This document shows, piece after piece, positions 1-8,550 of a stretch of 64,000 nucleotides of DNA. This DNA is from CAVUPF01 sp963777915 (GTDB lineage Bacteria; Actinomycetota; Thermoleophilia; Solirubrobacterales; 70-9). Within the stretch, counting starts at the first letter, position 1; the number at the start of each line of letters is the position of its first letter. The stretch covers positions 1-64,000 of the forward strand of contig CAVZSH010000009.1 of assembly GCA_963777915.1 (NCBI GenBank), written 5' to 3'. Position numbers and translations under genes: made by a program. The notes beneath the pieces were generated by a model. It did not search any database. It was not told the DNA's origin and saw only the letters and a list, made by a program, of their open reading frames with translations.

Positions 1-1996
1 GTAGGTCCTTCAGCGGTGCCGAGCTACCGAAAGTGTGCATCCCCACCTTCTCGCCGTCGAGCCCGACGTAGCGGTCCCAGCCTAGGGTCGAGGCCTCCTC
101 GACCGAGACGCGGGCACTGACGCTGGGCGGCAGCACCGCGTCGCGATAGGCCTCCTCCTGGCGGTCAAAGAGCTCCCAGCAGGGGAGGCTGACGACGCGC
201 GAGCCGACGCCTTCGGCGCTCAGCTCCTCATGGGCCGCGATGGCGAGCGCCACCTCGCTGCCGGTCGCGATCAGGATCACCTCCGGCTCCCCGCCCGCCG
301 CATCGGCGAGCACGTAGCCGCCCCGCCGCAGCCCCTCGGCCGAGGCGTAGCGGGAGCGGTCGAGCACCGGCACGTCCTGGCGGGTGAGGACCAGCGCGAC
401 AGGCTGGTGTGCACGGTCGATCGCCACCCGCCAGGCCTCGACGACCTCGTTGGCGTCGGCGGGGCGGATCACGTCGAGGCCGGGCACAGCCCGCAGCGAG
501 GCGAGCTGCTCGACCGGCTGGTGGGTCGGCCCGTCCTCGCCCAGCCCGATCGAGTCGTGGGTGAAGAGGTGGATCACGGGCAGCTCCATCAGCGAGGAGA
601 GCCGGATCGCCGGCCGCGCGTAGTCAGAGAAGGTGAGGTAGGTGGACCACAGGGGTCGCAACTTGGAGAGCGAGAGCCCGTTGGAGATCGCCGCCGCCTC
701 GTGCTCGCGGATCCCGTAGTGGAGTTGGCGGCCCTCGTGCTCTGCGGGCTCGAAGTCCACGGCGCCGTCGACGTCGAGCCGCACCGAGGTCGAGTCGGTG
801 AGGTCGGCGGAGCCGGCGATCAGCCAGGGAAGACGGGCGGCGATCGCGTTCTCGACCTTGTTTGAGGCCTTGCGGGTGGCGATCCCCTTCTCGTCGGTCT
901 CAAAGCCTGGGATCTCCGCGTCCCAGCCGTCGGGCAGCTCGCGGCGCTGCATCGCCTCGATCTCGGCGGCGAGCGAGGCGTTTCCCTCCGCATAGGCGGC
1001 GAGCGTCCGCTCCCAGCCGGCGTGGGCCTCGGCACCGCGGGCGCCCACCCCCGCGGCGAAGCGCTCCCTGACCCCGTCGGGGACGAGGAACTGGGCGTCC
1101 TCGGGCCAGCCGTAGGCGCGCTTGGTCTCCCGCACCTCCTCGGCGCCAAGCGGCTCGCCGTGGGCGGCGGCGGTGTCCTGCTTGTGCGGAGACCCCCAGC
1201 CGATGTGGCTGTCGACGATCACCAGGGTCGGGCGGTCGGGCTCGGCCCTGAACTCCTCGAAGGCCCGGGCCAGGAGCCCGGTGTCGTTGGCGTCGCCGAC
1301 CCGGGTCACATTCCAGCCGTAGCCCATGAAGCGGGCGGCGACGTCGTCGTCGTAGGCCAGGTGCGTCTTGCCGTCGATCGTGATGTGGTTGTTGTCATAG
1401 ATCCAGCAGAGGTTGTCGAGCTTCAGGTGGCCGGCGATCGAGGCGGCTTCGCCGGAGACGCCCTCCATCAGGCAACCGTCACCGGCGATCGCGTAGACGT
1501 CGAAGTCGAACAACACGGCGCCCGGGCGGTTAAAGCGGGCGGCCTGCCACTTGGAGGCGATCGCCATCCCGACCGAGGTGGCGACGCCCTGCCCCAGCGG
1601 CCCGGTCGTCGCCTCCACGCCGGAGGTCCAGCGGTACTCGGGGTGTCCGGGGGCGCGCGAGTCGAGCTGACGGAAGCTCTTGATGTCCTCGAGGCTGACG
1701 GCGGGCTCCCCGACAACCTCATACTCGGGATCGACCGCCTGCACCTCTGCGAGGAAGAGCAGCGCATAGAGCAGCATCGAGGCATGCCCGGCCGAGAGCA
1801 CGAAGCGATCCCGGTTTGGCCAGATCGGGTCGGCCGGGTCAAAGCGCAGGAAGCGCTGCCAGAGCGTGTAGGCGACCGGCGCCATCGCCATCGGCGTTCC
1901 CGGGTGCCCCGAGTTGGCCTTCTGGATTGCGTCGATCGACAGCGTGCGGATCGTGTTGATGGCGAGCTGGTCGATGTCCGGGGCGCTCTGCTGCAT
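1..1996 (-). CDS. tkt: Transketolase, 3' end cut by the window edge
   Basis: Thiamine-diphosphate enzyme of the cytosolic non-oxidative pentose-phosphate pathway; it moves two-carbon ketol units between sugar phosphates. Reverse-strand translation from ATG at 1996 runs open to base 1. It shows the N-terminal NSGHPG motif (about residues 28-33), the ThDP/metal segment GDGCLMEGVSGEA near residue 160, and the pyrimidine-domain segment DSIGLGEDGPTHQP in the second half. About 665 codons are visible against a usual 660-700, so only the extreme C-terminus is missing. An AGGAT-like site lies upstream of the start. It is divergent from rpiA with a 38-bp gap, consistent with shared control of the same pathway. 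Large opposite-strand open frames here are GC-bias shadows. Confidence 0.95.
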   Translation of the reverse strand, partial: MQQSAPDIDQLAINTIRTLSIDAIQKANSGHPGTPMAMAPVAYTLWQRFLRFDPADPIWPNRDRFVLSAGHASMLLYALLFLAEVQAVDPEYEVVGEPAVSLEDIKSFRQLDSRAPGHPEYRWTSGVEATTGPLGQGVATSVGMAIASKWQAARFNRPGAVLFDFDVYAIAGDGCLMEGVSGEAASIAGHLKLDNLCWIYDNNHITIDGKTHLAYDDDVAARFMGYGWNVTRVGDANDTGLLARAFEEFRAEPDRPTLVIVDSHIGWGSPHKQDTAAAHGEPLGAEEVRETKRAYGWPEDAQFLVPDGVRERFAAGVGARGAEAHAGWERTLAAYAEGNASLAAEIEAMQRRELPDGWDAEIPGFETDEKGIATRKASNKVENAIAARLPWLIAGSADLTDSTSVRLDVDGAVDFEPAEHEGRQLHYGIREHEAAAISNGLSLSKLRPLWSTYLTFSDYARPAIRLSSLMELPVIHLFTHDSIGLGEDGPTHQPVEQLASLRAVPGLDVIRPADANEVVEAWRVAIDRAHQPVALVLTRQDVPVLDRSRYASAEGLRRGGYVLADAAGGEPEVILIATGSEVALAIAAHEELSAEGVGSRVVSLPCWELFDRQEEAYRDAVLPPSVSARVSVEEASTLGWDRYVGLDGEKVGMHTFGSSAPLKDL

Positions 1997-2034
1997 GCGT
2001 CGGCTCGATCCTATTGCCAAGCACATAGATTCCC

Positions 2035-2700
2035 GTGAACGTGGCGGGAAGGAGCGATGCAGAGAGCGAGAAGCGGCTCGCCGCCGAGGCGGCGGCGGAG
2101 CTGGTCTTCGACGGGATGGCGGTCGGCCTCGGCACCGGCTCCACGGTCGCCCACCTGCTGCCGGCGCTGGCGCGGCGCGGGCTGAGCGGGATCCGCTGCG
2201 TCGCGACCTCGGTGGCGACCGAGAGCCAGGCCCGGGAGCTGGGCATCGGGGTCGAGGAGTTCGGCAAGCTGGAGAGGCTCGACATCGCGATCGATGGAGC
2301 AGATCAGATCGCCCCCGACGGCTGGCTGATCAAGGGCGGCGGCGGCGCCCATCTGCGCGAGAAGATCGTCGCCGCCGCGGCCGAGCGCTTCGTCGTGATC
2401 GCCGACTCCCGAAAGCCGGTTGAGGCGCTGAGCGCCCCGGTGCCGCTGGAGCTGTTCAGCTTCGGCCTGCACTCGACCCTCAAGCGCCTCGGCGAGGCGG
2501 TCGAGCTGCGCGGCGCTCCACACAGCCCCGACGACGGGGCAATCGCCGACTACCGCGGTGCGATCGGCGACCCAGCGGACCTGGCAGCGCGCCTAGAGGC
2601 CGATCCCGGCGTCGCCGCGCACGGCCTCTTCGGGCCGGATATGGTCAGCGACGTCTTGGTGGGAAGCGGCAGCGCCGTCGATCGCATGACTCTGAGCTGA
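2035..2700 (+). CDS. rpiA: Ribose-5-phosphate isomerase A
   Basis: Interconverts ribose 5-phosphate and ribulose 5-phosphate in the pentose-phosphate pathway. The 221-residue product has the family length and its hallmarks: GLGTGSTV (about residues 31-38) for phosphate binding, the IDGADQI segment with catalytic Asp (about 86-92), and the KGGGGAHLREKI loop with the catalytic Glu (about 100-111). The start is GTG; a second GTG two codons on is possible. It lies opposite the transketolase gene across a very short divergent gap, so the two pathway genes probably share a promoter region. The FAD oxidase gene follows 11 bp later with its own AGGAGG-like site, suggesting co-transcription. Confidence 0.94.
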   Translation: MNVAGRSDAESEKRLAAEAAAELVFDGMAVGLGTGSTVAHLLPALARRGLSGIRCVATSVATESQARELGIGVEEFGKLERLDIAIDGADQIAPDGWLIKGGGGAHLREKIVAAAAERFVVIADSRKPVEALSAPVPLELFSFGLHSTLKRLGEAVELRGAPHSPDDGAIADYRGAIGDPADLAARLEADPGVAAHGLFGPDMVSDVLVGSGSAVDRMTLS

Positions 2701-2711
2701 GGAGGATCTAG

Positions 2712-4075
2712 ATGAGCGACTTCACCGGGTTGACGATCGCCGGCCGGACCGCCACCCCCGACGATTCAGACTGGGACGAGGTGCGGCTCGCCTGGAACCT
2801 GGCAGCCGATCAGCAACCCAGCGCGGTCGCCCTCGTCGAGGGCGCCACGGACGTGGCAAAGGCGATCCGCTTCGCCGCCGAGCACGACCTCAAGGTCGCC
2901 GCGCAGGCACCGGTCACGGGGCCTTCGCCCTCGGTCCCCTCGACGAGACGATCCTGATCAAGACCGAGCGGATGCGCGGCATCGAGATCGACCCCGAGTC
3001 CCGCACGGCGCGGATCGAGGCAGGGGTGCTGGCGCTGGAGCTCGGCGAGGCCGCCCAGGCCCACGGCCTCTGCTCGCTGCCGGGCTCCGCCCCCGACGTG
3101 GGCGTGGTCGGCTACACGCTCGGAGGCGGACTGAGCTGGCTGGGCCGGCGCTACGGCTTCGCCTGCAACCGGGTCAGCGCGATCGAGCTGGTCGGCGCCG
3201 ACGGCGAGGCACGGAAGGTCGACGCCGGCAACGACGCCGACCTCTTCTGGGCGCTGCGCGGCGGTGGCGGGGGCTATGCGGTCGTCACCGCGCTGCACCT
3301 CGATCTGCTGCCGATCGGTGAGCTCTACGCGGGTGCCTTGCTCCTCTCGGCCGAGCTCGGCACCGACGCGGTTCGCGCCTACCGCGACTGGGCTGCGAGC
3401 GCGCCCGAGGATGTCAGCTCGATCGTCCGCTTCCTGCGACCGCCGCCGCTTCCCAACGTCCCCGAGCCGATTCGCGACCGACCGCTGCTGACGATCGGCG
3501 CTGCCTGCATCGGCAGCCAGGCAGAGGGCGAGCGGGCGATCGCTGCGCTGCGAGAGATCGGCGAGCCGATCATCGACAGCTTCGGCCAGATCCCCGCCCA
3601 AGGGCTGAGCAGGATCCACATGGACCCCGAGCACCCGGTGCCCGGGCTCGGCCACCACCTGTTGATCCGCGAGCTGCCCGACGAGGCGATCGACGCCTTC
3701 GTCGGCGCCGCCGGCCCCGACGCGGGCTCGCCGCTGCTGCTCGCCGAGCTGCGCCAATTGGGCGGCGCGCTGGGCCGCCCCGCCGAGCACGGCGGCGCCC
3801 TCTCCCAGCTCGACGCCGACTTCGTGATGCTCGGCATCGGCCTGCCGATGACGCCGGAGCTGGGCGGGGCGATCGACCGCCACCTCGACCATCTCGAGGA
3901 GGCGATGCGGCCGTGGGCCGGACAGGGGGGGTACTTCAACTTCGCCGAGCGCCCCTGCGAGACCAACGCGATCCTGCCGCCTGAGACCTGTGCGCGCCTG
4001 GCCGAGGTGAAGCGCCGCTGGGACCCCGAGGGGAGGATCGTCGGCAACCACGCCGTCTCGGTGGCGCATGCCTGA
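2712..4075 (+). pseudogene. FAD-dependent oxidoreductase (berberine-bridge/FAD-linked oxidase type), frameshifted
   Basis: Two consecutive frames together give one FAD-linked oxidase. The first (2712-2957) encodes the start of the FAD domain. The second, open from about 2908 and first ATG at 2972, gives the PCMH-type FAD domain (GVVGYTLGGGLSWLGRRYG) and the C-terminal berberine-bridge tail (YFNFAERP, then RRWDPEGRIVGNH). At 2906-2907 the codons read CAG GCA CCG; adding one G restores QGTGHGAFALGPLD, the expected FAD-contacting segment, and fuses the frames into about 455 residues, normal for the family. So one base is lost, by mutation or sequence error. AGGAGG sits before the ATG at 2712. 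Substrate unknown; it may be co-transcribed with rpiA. Confidence 0.85.
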
Positions 4076-4079
4076 GCCC

Positions 4080-4110
4080 GTACCAGAGTAGTGGTACAAT
4101 TAACCCACTA
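4080..4110 (+). promoter_or_regulatory. Promoter with two overlapping palindromes before the nucleotidyltransferase pair
   Basis: GTACCA (4080-4085) and TGGTAC (4092-4097) form an inverted repeat with a 6-base spacer. TAGTGG (4089-4094) and CCACTA (4105-4110) form a second one around a TACAAT -10 box (4095-4100). This fits an operator over a promoter whose transcript would begin within a few bases of the coding frame at 4110, giving an almost leaderless message. No clear -35 box is seen. Autoregulation is inferred from the symmetry and from the toxin-antitoxin-like pair downstream. Confidence 0.55.
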
Positions 4111-4601
4111 TCGCTTTCATTGTCCCGACTGAGCGCGGTGAGTTTGAGGTACGGGAGTCACACAGCACCTCGAAGGGGCCCCGAAGTCGAACCCTGGCCA
4201 GCTTCAGAGACCTGACCGATGAGGTCATCGCGAAGGCCCGGGCGAGATCGACAAAACCGCTGAGCCCTGAGCAATTGCGGAGCATGGCGAGACGGGTCGG
4301 CGCTCCGGTCGCCGCGGCACCCGCCGATCGGTCGGCGCGTGAGTTGATCGCCGAGCTGGCGAAGGGACGAGAGGTCGAACCCAAGCTGCGGCGCCTGCTC
4401 ATCGACGCGCTGGGCGGTGGGTGGGCAGGGCCCGCGTCCTCTCCCGACGCCGCCCGCTCGGCAGCCGAGTGGATGGCCGCCACCCCGAAGCAGCGCGGCA
4501 AGGCGCTTGAGGAACTGCTGCTGTTGGCAGACGCACTGCCATCTGGCGGGAGAAGAGGCAAGCCTCTGCGCTTCCCGAGGCTGAGGTCGACTCACAGGTG
4601 A
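4110..4601 (+). CDS. Small protein paired with nucleotidyltransferase (antitoxin-like), start uncertain
   Basis: The frame is open from 4104 (after TAA at 4101) to TGA at 4599. Translation from 4110 gives a coherent soluble basic protein of about 163 residues; it begins AFIVPTERGEFEVRESHS and runs through GPRSRTLASF and an alanine/arginine-rich helical part. No ATG, GTG or TTG occurs until TTG at 4275, which would drop a clearly protein-like first third. ATC at 4110, where ATG is expected just after the promoter, or ATT at 4119 are the only upstream options. The stop overlaps the next gene's GTG in a GTGA quartet, indicating translational coupling. Function unknown; the context suggests the antitoxin or regulatory half of a two-gene module. 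If ATC is not used, the gene may be damaged. Confidence 0.6.
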   Translation: MAFIVPTERGEFEVRESHSTSKGPRSRTLASFRDLTDEVIAKARARSTKPLSPEQLRSMARRVGAPVAAAPADRSARELIAELAKGREVEPKLRRLLIDALGGGWAGPASSPDAARSAAEWMAATPKQRGKALEELLLLADALPSGGRRGKPLRFPRLRSTHR

Positions 4602-5191
4602 CCGACTCAACCCCCAAAGGCTCCGGTGCTGTCGAGCCGTCGCTTCCGGACAAGGTCATCGCGGTACACGAGCAGCTCCGCACCGCGAAGATCCCTCACG
4701 CGGTCGGCGGCGCCCTGGCCCTCGCCTACTACGCCGAGCCGCGGGCGACGATCGACATCGACCTCAACGTCTTCGCCCCGAGCGAGCGCTGGCAGGCGGT
4801 GATCGACGCGCTTGCCCCGCTGGGGGTGGATGCCGGGGACCTCGACCCGAGTGCGCTGCGGCGAGACGGGCAGTGCCGAGTGTGGTGGGGGGACAACCCT
4901 GTCGATCTCTTCTTCGCATACGACGCGATCCACGACGAGATGCGCGAAGAGGCCCGCCGCGTTCCCTTTGCGGGGACGACGCTGCCGATCCTTGCGCCAG
5001 AGCACCTCGCCGTTTGCAAGGCCATGTTCGACCGCCCGAAGGACTGGCTGGACATCGAGCAGATGCTGATCGCTACCGACGAGCTGGACGTTGCCAAGGT
5101 CGAAGGATGGCTGGCGCGGATGGTGGGCAAGCAGGACCCCAGGCTGGGGCGCCTCAAAGAGTTGAAGGCCAAGCTCTCGATCGACGCATAG
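4598..5191 (+). CDS. Nucleotidyltransferase-fold protein (AbiEii/MNT-like)
   Basis: The 197-residue product has the minimal nucleotidyltransferase signature: a GGALALAYYA helix (about residues 37-46) followed by RATIDIDLNVF with the metal-binding D-x-D (about 51-55). A third acidic position is plausible in NPVDLFFAYD. The fold is shared by AbiEii toxins, MNT antitoxins and small-molecule nucleotidyltransferases. A C-terminal helical region with KDWLDIEQML follows, as in AbiEii-like proteins. The GTG start overlaps the upstream stop by four bases, so the two genes are translated together. A toxin role is inferred from this pairing and the palindromic promoter. No mobile genes are adjacent. Confidence 0.75.
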   Translation: MTDSTPKGSGAVEPSLPDKVIAVHEQLRTAKIPHAVGGALALAYYAEPRATIDIDLNVFAPSERWQAVIDALAPLGVDAGDLDPSALRRDGQCRVWWGDNPVDLFFAYDAIHDEMREEARRVPFAGTTLPILAPEHLAVCKAMFDRPKDWLDIEQMLIATDELDVAKVEGWLARMVGKQDPRLGRLKELKAKLSIDA

Positions 5192-5209
5192 GAGCGCCTG
5201 GCGTCGCCG

Positions 5210-5884
5210 TCAGGAACGGGGCGCAGCGGCCTCGTCGGCCACCACGGTCATCGCGCCATTTGAGACCCGGCCGGCGGGGATCGAGGGGTCGGCGGCAAGC
5301 AGCTTGACCAGGGGATCTCGCTTCTCGGCGCCGACGATCAGCCAGATGACCTGGCGGGCCTCGGCCAGTGCCTGGTAGGTGAGGGTCATGCGACGGTGGC
5401 CCTGGTAGGCGCTCTCGGTCAGCGCGACGCGGCGATCGTCGACTTCGAGCACCGGGTCGCCGGGAATCAGCGAGGCGGTGTGGCCGTCGGGGCCGAGGCC
5501 GAGGTGGACGAGGTCGAGGCGCTCGGGCAGAGCGCTTTCGTATTCGCGCGCGGCGGCGTCGAGGTCGCGCTGGGTGACGGGCATCGGCCGCAGCGCGGAC
5601 TGGTGCCCGATCGAGAGCCCCAACACGAGGTGGGTGAGGTTGCGCTCCTCGCTGCCTGGCGAGGCGATCCGCTCATCGACCTGGAACAGCTCGGTCTGCG
5701 CCCACGGCATCTCCTCGATCTCGCCGAGGATCGCCAGCATCGCCCACGGTGAGCGCCCGCCGCTCATCGCCAGCGAGAACGAGCCGCGCTCCGCCACCGC
5801 CGAGCGACCGGCGGCGGCGATCAGCTCGGCGCCGCGCCGCGCCGCCGCCCGTTCGTCGGCGAGAACCTCCAGCTCTATGCCCAC
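5210..5884 (-). CDS. pgl: 6-phosphogluconolactonase
   Basis: Hydrolyses 6-phosphoglucono-1,5-lactone, the second step of the oxidative pentose-phosphate pathway. From GTG at 5884 the product is about 224 residues, the family norm. It shows SLAMSGGRSPWAML (sugar isomerase/DevB-type phosphate loop, about residues 34-47), the FQVDER segment, GSEERNLTHL, and LGLGPDGHTASLIPG with the catalytic His region. The frame extends upstream to 6079 but that part overlaps gnd and is not protein-like, so 5884 is preferred: it lies 26 bp after the gnd stop on the same strand. gnd and pgl therefore form an operon, with zwf divergent. Confidence 0.92.
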   Translation of the reverse strand: MGIELEVLADERAAARRGAELIAAAGRSAVAERGSFSLAMSGGRSPWAMLAILGEIEEMPWAQTELFQVDERIASPGSEERNLTHLVLGLSIGHQSALRPMPVTQRDLDAAAREYESALPERLDLVHLGLGPDGHTASLIPGDPVLEVDDRRVALTESAYQGHRRMTLTYQALAEARQVIWLIVGAEKRDPLVKLLAADPSIPAGRVSNGAMTVVADEAAAPRS

Positions 5885-5909
5885 GGGCCCGGCCCGGCTC
5901 GCAGCGCGC

Positions 5910-6926
5910 TCACTGGGTCTTCTCGTCGTGGCCACCGAACTGCTTGCGCATCGCCGAGAGCACCTTGTCGGCGAAGTCGTCGAGGCCGCGCGAGGAGAAG
6001 CGCTCATACAGGGCGGTAGTGAGGACCGGCGAGGGGACGCCCTCATCGATCGCCGCGATCGATGTCCAGCGGCCCTCACCCGAGTCCGAGACGCGGCCGG
6101 CGAAGTCGGAGAGGTCGGGGGATTCGCGCATCGCCGCCGCGGTCAGGTCGAGCAGCCAGGAGCCGACCACGCTGCCGCGTCGCCAAACCTCGGCGACCTC
6201 GGGCAGGTCGATGTCGTATTGGTAGTACTCGGGCTGCTCCATCGGCGCGGTCTCGGCGTCGGCCTCGCGCTTCACCTTGCCGGCGTTGGCGTTGCGAAGG
6301 ATGTTCAGCCCCTCTGCGTAGGCGGCCATCATCCCGTACTCGATCCCGTTGTGGACCATCTTCACGAAGTGCCCAGCGCCGTTGGGCCCACAGTGCAGGT
6401 AGCCGTTCTCTGAGGGAGACGGCTCGCCGCTGCGACCCGGTGTTCGCGAGGCGGACTCGACCCCCGGCGCCAGCGAGGCGAAGATCGGGTCCAGCCGCCC
6501 GACCGCGCCGTCGGGCCCGCCGATCATCAGGCAGTAACCGCGCTCCAGGCCGAAGACGCCACCGCTGGTGCCGCAATCGATGAAGTCGATCCCCTTCTCC
6601 TTCAGCATCGCGGCGCGGCGAATGTCGTCGCGGTAGTAGGAATTGCCGCCGTCGACGATCGCATCGCCACGATCGAGCACCGCGGCCACGTCCTTGACCG
6701 TCTGCTCGGTGATCTCCCCCGAGGGGACCATCACCCAGACGGCGCGAGGCGCGCTCAGCTTGGAAGCCAGCGCCTGCAGTGAGGCAGCGCCCTCGGCGCC
6801 CTCGGCGGCCAGCTCGGAGACCGCCGCCGGGTTGACGTCGTAGGCGACGATGCGGTGCCCGTCAGCCATCAGCCGGCGGGCCATGTTGGCTCCCATGCGG
6901 CCGAGGCCGACGATTCCCAGCTCCAT
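5910..6926 (-). CDS. gnd: 6-phosphogluconate dehydrogenase, decarboxylating (short type)
   Basis: Oxidative decarboxylation of 6-phosphogluconate to ribulose 5-phosphate with reduction of NAD(P). The 338-residue protein is the short GndA-like class rather than the 470-residue class. The Rossmann motif GLGRMG is at residues 7-12, the VDGGNSYYRDD and GTSGGVFGLERG substrate-binding segments follow, and the catalytic lysine helix reads HFVKMVHNGIEYG. The C-terminal helical domain ends with RWTSIAAIDEGVPSPVL. The ATG start at 6926 faces zwf across 38 bp, so a bidirectional promoter region is likely, and pgl follows downstream. This places all three oxidative-branch genes side by side. Confidence 0.95.
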   Translation of the reverse strand: MELGIVGLGRMGANMARRLMADGHRIVAYDVNPAAVSELAAEGAEGAASLQALASKLSAPRAVWVMVPSGEITEQTVKDVAAVLDRGDAIVDGGNSYYRDDIRRAAMLKEKGIDFIDCGTSGGVFGLERGYCLMIGGPDGAVGRLDPIFASLAPGVESASRTPGRSGEPSPSENGYLHCGPNGAGHFVKMVHNGIEYGMMAAYAEGLNILRNANAGKVKREADAETAPMEQPEYYQYDIDLPEVAEVWRRGSVVGSWLLDLTAAAMRESPDLSDFAGRVSDSGEGRWTSIAAIDEGVPSPVLTTALYERFSSRGLDDFADKVLSAMRKQFGGHDEKTQ

Positions 6927-6964
6927 GCTCTAACCCTACGGCACTCGGATAGCCTGCGGCCCCG

Positions 6965-8389
6965 ATGGCTAAGCGCACAATCAAGCACGCCGAGGAGGCG
7001 GCGGCCGACGTGCTGGTGATCTTCGGGATCACCGGCGATTTGGCGAAGAAAATGACTTTCCGGGCGCTCTACAGGCTGGAGTCGCGGGGCAAGCTGGGCT
7101 GCCCGATCGTCGGGGTGGCGATCGATGACTGGAGCCTCGAGCAGCTGCTCGAGCACGCCCGCGAGGCGATCGCGGAGACGGTCGCCAACCCCGACGAGGA
7201 CGTCTTCTCCCGGCTCGCGGAGCGGATCTCCTACGTCCAGGGCGACTACGCGGACCCCGACACCTTCAAGCGCCTCGCCAAGGCGATCGGGCGGGCGAAG
7301 CGGCCGGTCTTCTACCTCGAGGTGCCGCCTTCGCTGTTCGCCACCGTGGTGCGCGGCCTCGGCGAGGCGGACCTGGCGAAGGGGGCCCGGGTGGTGATCG
7401 AGAAGCCGTTCGGCCACGACCTTGCCTCGGCGATGGCCTTAAACGCAGAGCTTCACGAGGTGCTCGGCGAGGAGCAGATCCTGCGGATCGACCACTTCCT
7501 CGGCAAGGAGCCGGTGATGGACATCGCCTACATGCGCTTCGCCAACTCCCTGCTGGAGCCGGTCTGGAATCGCGAGCACGTCTCCCACGTGCAGATGACG
7601 ATGGCCGAGGACTTCGACGTCTCCGACCGCGGCCGCTTCTATGACCCGGTCGGCACCCTGCGCGACGTCGTCCAAAACCACATCCTCCAGGTGCTCGCCC
7701 TGGTCGCGATGGAGCCGCCGACCGCCAACCACCCCGACTCGATCCGCGACAAGAAGCTCGAGCTGTTCAAAGCGGTGTGCAGCGCCGACCCCGAGCACTA
7801 TGTGCGTGGCCAATACGACGGCTACCTCAACGTCAAGGGGGTGGCAAAGGACTCGAGTACCGAGACCTTCGTGGCGCTTGAGCTCGAGATCGACAACTGG
7901 CGCTGGAGCGGCGTCCCGTTCTTCATCCGGGCCGGCAAGGAGATGCCGGTCAGGGCGACCGAGGTGAGCGTCGCCTTCAAGCGCCCGCCACCCCTGGGGG
8001 TGGGCTCGGGCAAGCGGCCGGGGCAGAACCAGATGACGATCCGGATCGACCCCAAGCCGGGTGCCCGCCTGCGCTTCCTCGCCAAGAAAGCCGGCACCGA
8101 GGCCTTCGAGCCGGCCGACCTCGAGGTGCTGTTCGAGAAAGTGCCGGGCGAGGACCCCGAGCCCTACGAGCGCCTGCTCGACGACGCCCTGCACGGGCAC
8201 GTCCAGCTCTTCACCCGCGAGGACGCGATCGAGGAGACCTGGCGGATCGTCGAGCCATTGCTCGAGAAGCCGGGCCCGGTGCATCCCTATCAACCCCACA
8301 CCTGGGGGCCGGAGGAGTCCAAGGGCCTCACCCGCGGGATCTGCCAGTGGAACGAGCCCTGGCTGCCGGAGCGAGAGAGCGGCAGCTGA
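6965..8389 (+). CDS. zwf: Glucose-6-phosphate dehydrogenase
   Basis: Oxidises glucose 6-phosphate to 6-phosphogluconolactone, the entry step of the oxidative pentose-phosphate pathway. The 474-residue length is typical. The coenzyme-binding motif is GITGDLAKK (about residues 21-29); EKPFGHD and the active-site signature RIDHFLGKEPV (about 174-184) follow, with the catalytic His. The C-terminal G6PD domain includes RAGKEMPVRATEV and ends LTRGICQWNEPW. The ATG start has no strong ribosome site in the 38-bp gap to gnd, which suits a short-leader transcript. No OpcA-like subunit gene is adjacent, unlike many other actinobacteria. Confidence 0.96.
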   Translation: MAKRTIKHAEEAAADVLVIFGITGDLAKKMTFRALYRLESRGKLGCPIVGVAIDDWSLEQLLEHAREAIAETVANPDEDVFSRLAERISYVQGDYADPDTFKRLAKAIGRAKRPVFYLEVPPSLFATVVRGLGEADLAKGARVVIEKPFGHDLASAMALNAELHEVLGEEQILRIDHFLGKEPVMDIAYMRFANSLLEPVWNREHVSHVQMTMAEDFDVSDRGRFYDPVGTLRDVVQNHILQVLALVAMEPPTANHPDSIRDKKLELFKAVCSADPEHYVRGQYDGYLNVKGVAKDSSTETFVALELEIDNWRWSGVPFFIRAGKEMPVRATEVSVAFKRPPPLGVGSGKRPGQNQMTIRIDPKPGARLRFLAKKAGTEAFEPADLEVLFEKVPGEDPEPYERLLDDALHGHVQLFTREDAIEETWRIVEPLLEKPGPVHPYQPHTWGPEESKGLTRGICQWNEPWLPERESGS

Positions 8390-8550
8390 TCTCGCCGCCC
8401 ATCGCCCAATCTCGCTACCGCTGAATGCCGGGATTTCGCCAACCCTGACCTGCTGTCCTCGCCGCGATCCCCCTGCGCCATCCCCGCCCCGCGGCCAACC
8501 TGAAGGCTCGGCCGCAGACCGCCATCCACCCCGGCGCATAGCCTGGCTCG

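Noticed and set aside
230..2038. Long plus-strand frames opposite transketolase
   Set aside because: The minus strand encodes a clear transketolase; these frames are shadows of GC bias with no family match.
2810..4099. 429-residue minus-strand frame opposite the FAD oxidase
   Set aside because: Composition is Arg/Gly/Ala noise; the plus strand carries the recognisable domain.
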